Assembly (NCBI RefSeq): GCF_002013895.1 | Contig: NZ_MAFQ01000015.1 | Location: forward strand, 62,001-126,000 | Reading direction: 5' to 3' | DNA length: 64,000 nucleotides | Origin: Mycobacteroides franklinii | GTDB taxonomy: Bacteria > Actinomycetota > Actinomycetes > Mycobacteriales > Mycobacteriaceae | Part shown: positions 58,492-64,000 of the stretch, piece after piece | Layout: every line of letters begins with the position of its first letter | How positions within the stretch are numbered: position 1 is the first letter of the stretch | Notes under the pieces: model-generated | What the model was told of the DNA's origin: nothing | Seen by the model: only the letters and a program-made list of their open reading frames with translations | Databases searched by the model: none | Position numbers and translations under genes: made by a program

Positions 58492-60477
58492 CTATGCCAC
58501 TTGACTTCTCGATTGATTGAGACTCATGTACTTCTCGGACGCCCACACGGCCTCGCCCCAAAGTCCACGGCTCATCGACTCGGCGGCATCGGACAGATAG
58601 AACCGTGCCAGGGTGTCGAGATACCCCGCAGGCTGAGTGCCAATCCACCTGGCCGCGCGGATCCTGGCGCTCTCGACATCAAGCTCGCCACATCCCCCGC
58701 GACCAATCGCCGCGCGAGCGAAAACGCGCAGCGCCTCATCGGCCCCAACGCCATCCCGCCCGCGAGACACCTTGCACGACAGCACTTCTTCCGCGTCCAC
58801 AAGCTCCTGGTACTGCTCGGCACTCTGGCTGCCCTCCCCGCCGGAAACGGTGCTCAGAAGGCCCTCCACTTCCCAGTTGCGGGGAATCAGGCTGGTGAGC
58901 TTGTCCTGCACCACGAGGGAGCCCGACAACTCGGGTGTGGCTGGCGTGCCAGGCATCTCGCCAATCGGTAGGACTTCATCGGGCAGGAGGATGCCCGCTG
59001 GGTGGATGCTCACGGCGTCCGCCGTGGCGTACACCGTTCGACTCTCCAGACCCCTTCTGATGGTGGCGACCGCGAGGGGTTGACCCCACCCCGCGTCGTC
59101 GAAAGCATGACGGAGCGTGGCCAACGCGCGGTGCAGATGGGCTTCGGGTTCGGGCAGGTCTGCGATGAAAATGGCTGGGATGACAGTGGTCTCGGGGTTG
59201 GGGAGTTCCACGCCAGGAGAGAGACCGTACGTCTTTTGAATCCACCCGAGGTCGGCCACGGAGCCACGAGGGGCTGGTGCTGGGCTCTGCTGAGGAGCAG
59301 CGGGCGGGGCTGCTGGTGCGGCTGGTGGCCCCTGCATGGCGGGTGGTGCGGCCTGCACTGGTGGAGCGCTCAGACCGCCCCCTCCGATTGGAGCGAGCCC
59401 AGGGGCCACGGGAGTCACGGGAGGAGTTCCCGATACGCCTGGCGTGATTCCCGTGGAGGCGGGCAGCGAGGATCCTGGCGAGGTCGGTGCCGTGGGGAGC
59501 TGGTGGGTCGTGGCACTGGTGACCGCCGTGGCGATGTCCGCCGCTGCAGCGGGCAGATCAGGCAGCGGGACGGACGGGAGGTTGGGCAGTCCAGCGGATT
59601 TCGCGTCCTGGTGACGCTCGGTCGGTTGGTGGGCCTGCTGCTGGCCTGCGGGGGTGCCCGAGGTGGGGCCACTCGAAGACTTGGCGCTCGGGGATGCGGG
59701 AGTGTCCGATGGGCCGCTTCCCGAGATGAGATTGGTCAGTGTCGGGTTCACGGGATGCGTCGGCGCGGTGGGCACACTCGGAACGCTTGGCGTGCTTGGT
59801 ACCTCGACGGCTGGAGTGCTCGTGGCCCGAGGCATTTCAGGCAGACGTTGCGGCTCCACGACGGGCTGGTCGCCATGGTTGTATGCCACCACGGATGCGT
59901 GAGGATCAGGCCGCTCGGTGGTCGGCTCGGTGGAGACACTGACATAGCTCGGAGTCGTGGACGCACCTGGTGCGCCCGCGAGTGAGTGGCCGATTCCGTC
60001 GAGGTCAACGCCGAGCTGCGTTGCAACACCAGCGATGTCGTCACGGTACCTGGACGTGAGGTCTGTTGATGATGGCGTAACAGCGGTGCCCGAGGTCTCA
60101 CTGGTGATGGCGTCTTTGATTTCCGATGTTCCCGTGGATACGAGGGCCGCGATGCGTTTCTTTGCTTTACGAATCGTGCCCGCCGCATCCGCCATCCACC
60201 CACTGATTGTCGTGTAGTTTTGGCTCTGCTGACGGAGCTGTTCAGCCTGATGTGTATATCCATTGGTTACGGAATCGGCTGTCTTGCCCTGCATTCCAGC
60301 TTCGGTCTGACGCTTAGCATCGTCAGCAGACTCTGCTTGTGCCTTAGTCGCAGTTGCGGCATCATCCACAGCCGCCTCAGCTGCGTGATAGGAAAGCTCG
60401 GACTCGGGTGGCCAGTTCGTCCCAATCAAGAAGTACGGGTCGTCTGCGGGTTTCTCGACATCAGGTTGTGGGGCCAT
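58492..60477 (-). CDS. Large Esp-like protein with Pro/Ser-rich centre
   Basis: 661 residues from ATG 60477 (TAATG overlap). Residues 1-130 form a helical hairpin-like region (HAAEAAVDDAATATKAQAESADDAKRQTEAG ... QLRQQSQNYTTISGW). About 150-390 is Pro/Ser/Thr-rich. The C-terminal ~250 residues include VYATADAVSIHPAGILLPDEVLPIG and YLDTLARFYLSDAAESMSRGLWGEAVWASEKYMS, like the DUF5632/DUF5631 region of ESX-associated mycobacterial proteins (from memory). Likely a type-VII-type exported effector or structural protein of the element. Confidence 0.72.
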   Translation of the reverse strand: MAPQPDVEKPADDPYFLIGTNWPPESELSYHAAEAAVDDAATATKAQAESADDAKRQTEAGMQGKTADSVTNGYTHQAEQLRQQSQNYTTISGWMADAAGTIRKAKKRIAALVSTGTSEIKDAITSETSGTAVTPSSTDLTSRYRDDIAGVATQLGVDLDGIGHSLAGAPGASTTPSYVSVSTEPTTERPDPHASVVAYNHGDQPVVEPQRLPEMPRATSTPAVEVPSTPSVPSVPTAPTHPVNPTLTNLISGSGPSDTPASPSAKSSSGPTSGTPAGQQQAHQPTERHQDAKSAGLPNLPSVPLPDLPAAAADIATAVTSATTHQLPTAPTSPGSSLPASTGITPGVSGTPPVTPVAPGLAPIGGGGLSAPPVQAAPPAMQGPPAAPAAPPAAPQQSPAPAPRGSVADLGWIQKTYGLSPGVELPNPETTVIPAIFIADLPEPEAHLHRALATLRHAFDDAGWGQPLAVATIRRGLESRTVYATADAVSIHPAGILLPDEVLPIGEMPGTPATPELSGSLVVQDKLTSLIPRNWEVEGLLSTVSGGEGSQSAEQYQELVDAEEVLSCKVSRGRDGVGADEALRVFARAAIGRGGCGELDVESARIRAARWIGTQPAGYLDTLARFYLSDAAESMSRGLWGEAVWASEKYMSLNQSRSQVA

Positions 60478-60998
60478 TACGAGCACCCTTCGGGATAGGT
60501 CTTGTCAATCGGGTCTGAAATATCATGTCCTGCTTGAAGTTCAGCCCGCACGTGCTTCACATACTGGCCGAACTGCTTGGCTTGTTCCTCTGCCCCAACG
60601 CCAGGGTCAGAAATAATGTCTGCACGAGTGGCAGCCAGTTCCTGCGTCACCCAACCCAGCTTCTCTCTCACCCAGGCATCGCTCCCCGGACTCCGAACAC
60701 CCGCGAGGATCCCCGCAACGGTTTCATCGCTCGGAAGCACCAATCTCGCTGGAGCAGTTTGATTTCCGACAATCACACGCGGGCACGGCGGCAGCGGGTG
60801 AGTCGCCCAAATCGCGCTCACGTCCACCAGAGCCTGAGCCGCGACCGAGCTGCTGATCATCCCCGTGCTGCTCGCCGCCAAGGGGGTGGTGGGGTGCTCG
60901 GCGTTGCACCCCACCACCCCGAGAATCACGCCGAACGCGACGGTCAACGCCGCGAGAATTGTTGCGCCCGGCTGGAATTGCGATTTCATCATGGTCAC
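60477..60998 (-). CDS. Lipoprotein of the element operon
   Basis: 173 residues from GTG 60998 (AGGGAAG upstream; ATGs lie 2-3 codons in). The signal ends VILGVVGC, a lipobox. The mature part is helical with CPRVIVG and a C-terminal GCS. Probably anchored outside the membrane. Coupled to the Esp-like gene. Confidence 0.72.
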   Translation of the reverse strand: MTMMKSQFQPGATILAALTVAFGVILGVVGCNAEHPTTPLAASSTGMISSSVAAQALVDVSAIWATHPLPPCPRVIVGNQTAPARLVLPSDETVAGILAGVRSPGSDAWVREKLGWVTQELAATRADIISDPGVGAEEQAKQFGQYVKHVRAELQAGHDISDPIDKTYPEGCS

Positions 60999-61001
60999 AC
61001 G

Positions 61002-61517
61002 CTACTTCCCTGGCGTGAGCCCTGGAGAGGCTGAGTGAGCCTCGCCCTTCAGATACTCGATGCGGTAGTCCTGCGGAGCCTTGCCCTGCAAGGCCAGGCC
61101 AGAGTCGGTCAGCTCGGCCTTCAACGATGCGCGGCGCTGGGCGATGACGCTCTTGAAATCAGTCTCCACGCCCGCTGGATTGTCCATCTGCGCGTTCCCC
61201 TGGCGGGCCAGAAGGGCGAGGTCGCGCTTCCCTGCGAGTGCCCGCATCCTGGCGTCGTAGACGATTTTCTCGGCTTGGTCGCCGTCCACACCCTCTCCTG
61301 GGCGGTTCATGTTGAAGACAGCGCAAGCGTTGTCCGTCAACCAGTTGTCCCCGATCAGGTTGTGCGGGTCGTTGGGCTTCGGGATGTCCGCGCACTGCTG
61401 CTCGATGGGAAAAACGTCGGGCAGCGGCTGGGCTGCGGGCTCGCTGGTGTGCCCGCACGCCGTCAGACCGACCGCCACGAAGCTCGCTGCCGTGGCCGCG
61501 AGGATCCTTGCATTCAT
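61002..61517 (-). CDS. Second lipoprotein of the element operon
   Basis: 171 residues from ATG 61517 (AAGGAAG upstream). Lipobox VGLTACGH near residue 21. The mature domain carries QQCADIPKPNDPHNLIGDNWLTDNACAVFNMN, a disulphide-type pair. Three bases before the next gene. Family unknown. Confidence 0.72.
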   Translation of the reverse strand: MNARILAATAASFVAVGLTACGHTSEPAAQPLPDVFPIEQQCADIPKPNDPHNLIGDNWLTDNACAVFNMNRPGEGVDGDQAEKIVYDARMRALAGKRDLALLARQGNAQMDNPAGVETDFKSVIAQRRASLKAELTDSGLALQGKAPQDYRIEYLKGEAHSASPGLTPGK

Positions 61518-61571
61518 TTCTCTTCTTCCTTTCTCGATGGTCGGTCTGAATGTTCTATCTGGGGGACGGTC

Positions 61572-62114
61572 TTAGTTGCCCTGCTGGCGCAACGAACTCA
61601 GCAGACTTCCCCCGCCCGCTGGGGGTGGGGGGAAGGCGGGAGCCTGGACGGGGGCGCGGGGATCCTCGTCTTCCTCGAAGTCCTCGTCGTCGTAGTCTTC
61701 CGGGTAGTCCTCCACGTCATCGTCGCGGTCGGGATAGCGAGCTTCCAGCTCAGCCAGCCGAGCGGAGGCGCGCTCGGAGGCTCGGTCGTCGTTCCACTCC
61801 ATGAGCTTGACTCCTGCGATGAGTGCGCCGACCGAGCCTCCGAGCGCGATCAGCACCCAGGCCCACCACGGGATTCCGGTGCTGGTGGACGCAGGGGCCT
61901 GCTGCTGGCGAGCAGTCGAATCGGACTGACGGCAAGCATCTTTTGTTGACGAGTTGATGTTGCAGTAGCTGTCCCGAAAACCCGGCGAGAGCGTCGTCGG
62001 CGCGCTGGTCACTGCCACCGTGGGCGCGGGGGCGCTGCTGCTCCCGCACGCGGCCAACGGGAGCGCCAGGGCTCCCGCGACGGCAACGGTGGCTCCGAAG
62101 CGCTTGATACTCAT
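61572..62114 (-). CDS. Lipoprotein-like protein with transmembrane helix and acidic tail
   Basis: 180 residues from ATG 62114 (ATGA overlap). A signal with lipobox (LALPLAACGSS), a Ser/Thr-rich outside part with two cysteines, then a membrane helix (IPWWAWVLIALGGSVGALIAGVKLM) and a strongly acidic cytoplasmic tail (DRDDDVEDYPEDYDDEDFEEDED). Two anchoring elements in one small protein is odd and suggests a membrane-complex subunit. Confidence 0.7.
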   Translation of the reverse strand: MSIKRFGATVAVAGALALPLAACGSSSAPAPTVAVTSAPTTLSPGFRDSYCNINSSTKDACRQSDSTARQQQAPASTSTGIPWWAWVLIALGGSVGALIAGVKLMEWNDDRASERASARLAELEARYPDRDDDVEDYPEDYDDEDFEEDEDPRAPVQAPAFPPPPAGGGSLLSSLRQQGN

Positions 62115-62743
62115 GCCGATACCTCTTCTTTCATGTACAACGAGTTCCACTCGGACGCCCGCGCTGGGAGTTCCCAGCCGCTCGGCAAGTTCATTTCCGA
62201 CAATGCCGCGAGGCTCGAATTTTCGACGCGCTTACGAGTCTCGATTCCCGCCACCACGGCGGCAGCGGCAGCCACGCCGACTGTGCTCAAACGGAAGCCG
62301 TCATCGACTTCGCCGACTCTCCAAGCGTCCTGAATGGCCTGCTCCAAGCCAGCGAAATCACGTGGCGGGTATTTCCGCCCACCGCCGAGGAGCCACGACA
62401 CTAGGGTCATCGCGGACACCTCGGCTACGGGGATCCTGGCTTCAATCAACCGTCGTTGGATTTCGCCCGCGAGCATCATCCGCCGTGGGGCTGATGTGTC
62501 TTTGCGCGCGTCGCCTATCGACGGTTTCATCATCACCACAAGTTCTGGAATCCCCGACTTGACAACACTTTCCATCGCCAGCTCGGCGGTCGTCAAAGTT
62601 CGAGCCGTCTGAGTCAGCACGTCGAAATTCTCGATGCGAGGGGCACGGACGAACCTCGTCACGGGGCTATCCAGCCCTTCAGCGAACGCGGCGACAGATA
62701 CCCCAGTCACTACCGCGTCGAGTCCGACAACGAATCTCGTCAT
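62111..62743 (-). CDS. RuvC/RNase H-fold protein
   Basis: 210 residues. MTRFVVGLDAVVTGVSVAAFAEG resembles the first strand-loop of RuvC-like nucleases with a catalytic Asp, and EVDDGFRLSTVGVAAAAAVVAG the last helix with acidic residues. The expected mid-protein Glu is not obvious (LVVMMKPSIG), so activity is uncertain. Possibly processes junctions in element DNA alongside the FtsK-type pump. Confidence 0.62.
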   Translation of the reverse strand: MTRFVVGLDAVVTGVSVAAFAEGLDSPVTRFVRAPRIENFDVLTQTARTLTTAELAMESVVKSGIPELVVMMKPSIGDARKDTSAPRRMMLAGEIQRRLIEARIPVAEVSAMTLVSWLLGGGRKYPPRDFAGLEQAIQDAWRVGEVDDGFRLSTVGVAAAAAVVAGIETRKRVENSSLAALSEMNLPSGWELPARASEWNSLYMKEEVSA

Positions 62744-64000
62744 AGCGAAAATCCTTTGCTCTCTGCAGTTTCCGACTCCTTGTCCGCCTCGACCACAGGG
62801 GGCGTGACAGGGGTGTCGGACCTCTCGACCGTTTCGGTCACGGTGGGACGTGACACGACTTTTTCGGTGCGGCCCAGAAGTCGCGCAGCCACACGGGATT
62901 GGTCCTCGACTGGCTCGCGCTGGGCCAACTCGTCGTCCAGCTCGGCGGGGTCTCGGTATCCAGCTTGGAACAGGACGATGCCGTGGCCTTCAGTCTCCAT
63001 CACTCCCCTGCCCTTGTTGCTCATCATGATTTCCGTGGGGTCAGGCGCATTCGGAGACTGACGACCCAACACGGTGACAGCTTGCTCAGGCGTGCTCACG
63101 CGGAAACAAATTTTCAAGGCTGCATTGTCGCGGATGACGGTGGGAATGCTTGTCGCGTCAGGCTTTTGAGTAGTCAGGACGACGACGATTCCAGCACTGC
63201 GGCCCTTTTGAACGAGCGTCCGAACCAGCTTGCGCACCTCGTCGGCGGATTGCTTCTCTTCCTTGTCCATGCCCGAGGTGTCGAGCCAAGTCTGGCATTC
63301 GTCGAGGACGATGAAGACGGGCTTCAAGCCTAGCTTGTTCTTCTGCTCGGCCGTCAGATTCCAGAAGTTACTTGCGTTCAATGCCACGTACATGGCCTCG
63401 GCCCGCACAGTCCTAAGCGCGTCGAGCTTCCGCAGAGTCTCCAGCGGAGCGTCGATGTCACCCGTCCGGTCGTACGTGCTCGCGATATGACGGAGGGGGT
63501 GCAAATCGAACCCGGCCTTGCCATCGAAGACGTGGAGTTCGCACTGCCCAGACATACCCGCGAAGACGGGCAAGAGCGAAGCTGTCTTGCCTGACCCGGG
63601 CACGCCGCCGACTACGAGACCGCTGGAGCCATTCCACGTAATCCAGCATTCGTCTCCGCTTGCAGTGACGCCCAACAGCGACCGACCCCTCTCAGCGTCG
63701 AACGTGCCACTCGCGGGAGTTGCGCCTGAAAAGGGGTCGATGTCGTTCATGTGCAGGACGACTTCACCGTCAGGGCCGTCCGAAATCCGCATGTTGTCGG
63801 CGTCGAGCCCCGCATTCTTCAAGCCAGCGCGGAGCGCATCTATCCGTGAGTTCCAATCACGAGCACTCCGCCCCGGCTGATGTCCGAACGTCAGCCGCAA
63901 TCCCGTCCGTGTGACCCGCACATCGGTCAAGCTCGGCACGGCGGTGATCGTGACTTTCCTCTCGACAACCCCGTACCTCCCTTGCACCTGCTCCGTGCTG
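62740..64000 (-). CDS. FtsK/HerA-type DNA translocase, N-terminus beyond window
   Basis: The frame stays open to the right edge; a GTG at 63987 is possible but the true start is probably outside. Walker A VVGGVPGSGKTASLL (~130 residues from that GTG), Walker B VFIVLDECQTW, then LVQKGRSAGIVVVLTTQKPDATSIPTVIRDN, typical of FtsK/SpoIIIE and Tra pumps of actinobacterial conjugative elements. One ATPase domain, no gamma-like C-terminus. It would move double-stranded DNA for transfer. Confidence 0.88.
   Translation of the reverse strand, partial: STEQVQGRYGVVERKVTITAVPSLTDVRVTRTGLRLTFGHQPGRSARDWNSRIDALRAGLKNAGLDADNMRISDGPDGEVVLHMNDIDPFSGATPASGTFDAERGRSLLGVTASGDECWITWNGSSGLVVGGVPGSGKTASLLPVFAGMSGQCELHVFDGKAGFDLHPLRHIASTYDRTGDIDAPLETLRKLDALRTVRAEAMYVALNASNFWNLTAEQKNKLGLKPVFIVLDECQTWLDTSGMDKEEKQSADEVRKLVRTLVQKGRSAGIVVVLTTQKPDATSIPTVIRDNAALKICFRVSTPEQAVTVLGRQSPNAPDPTEIMMSNKGRGVMETEGHGIVLFQAGYRDPAELDDELAQREPVEDQSRVAARLLGRTEKVVSRPTVTETVERSDTPVTPPVVEADKESETAESKGFSL

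Overview
The window looks like chromosome of a rapidly growing mycobacterium, most likely the Mycobacteroides (Mycobacterium) abscessus group. This rests on the high GC content, a tmRNA whose tag reads ADSHQRDYALAA, the mycobacterial gene order smpB-ftsX-ftsE-(Pro/Thr-rich membrane protein)-mscS-prfB followed by fprA, and the hisN/fadE24/fadE23 cluster. The species is inferred from gene content; no alignment was run.

Bases 1-20957 are the right end of a prophage inserted at the 3' end of the tmRNA gene. Its tyrosine integrase lies next to the junction and the left end is outside the window. Leftward from about 15.9 kb runs a tightly packed early operon in which most genes overlap by 1-4 bases. 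It carries an antirepressor, an excisionase-like protein, a DUF732 secreted protein, small membrane proteins, an SPFH/band-7 protein, a phage-encoded sliding clamp, a Sak4-like RecA-fold ATPase, a C5 and an N4/N6 DNA methyltransferase, an HNH protein, a DUF5131 protein and a replication-initiator-like gene with internal iterons. Rightward from 16.1 to 19.7 kb is the lysogeny side: a 566-residue HTH protein, a small repressor with a palindromic operator in front of it, a multi-pass membrane protein and a TM2 protein.

Bases 20958-49300 are mostly core chromosome. Besides the tmRNA and its partner SmpB they hold ftsX/ftsE, mscS, prfB, fprA, hisN, fadE24/fadE23, a TetR regulator flanked on both sides by copies of the same palindrome, an IclR and a PadR regulator, an SRPBCC-acyl-CoA synthetase fusion, a flavin monooxygenase that might modify drugs, a stand-alone Clp-N protein and several small exported proteins, including a hemophore-type protein.

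From about 49.3 kb the content becomes accessory: hypothetical, immunity-like and frameshifted genes. An 86-bp sequence holding the 3' half and terminator of the initiator tRNA-fMet occurs at 52510 and again at 57175. No intact tRNA is seen at either place, so these are attachment-site remnants of stacked elements. The 4.7 kb between them carries an Hsp20/MerR pair, a damaged duplicate gene and a dead tyrosine recombinase whose catalytic Tyr codon is a stop.

Right of the second repeat begins another element that runs off the window. One leftward, translationally coupled operon encodes an FtsK/HerA-type DNA-pumping ATPase, a RuvC-fold protein, three lipoprotein or membrane-anchored proteins, a 661-residue Pro/Ser-rich protein resembling ESX-associated Esp proteins, and four small helical proteins, one of them EspC-like. 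This combination of DNA translocation and type-VII-like secreted proteins is the best candidate here for an undescribed system.
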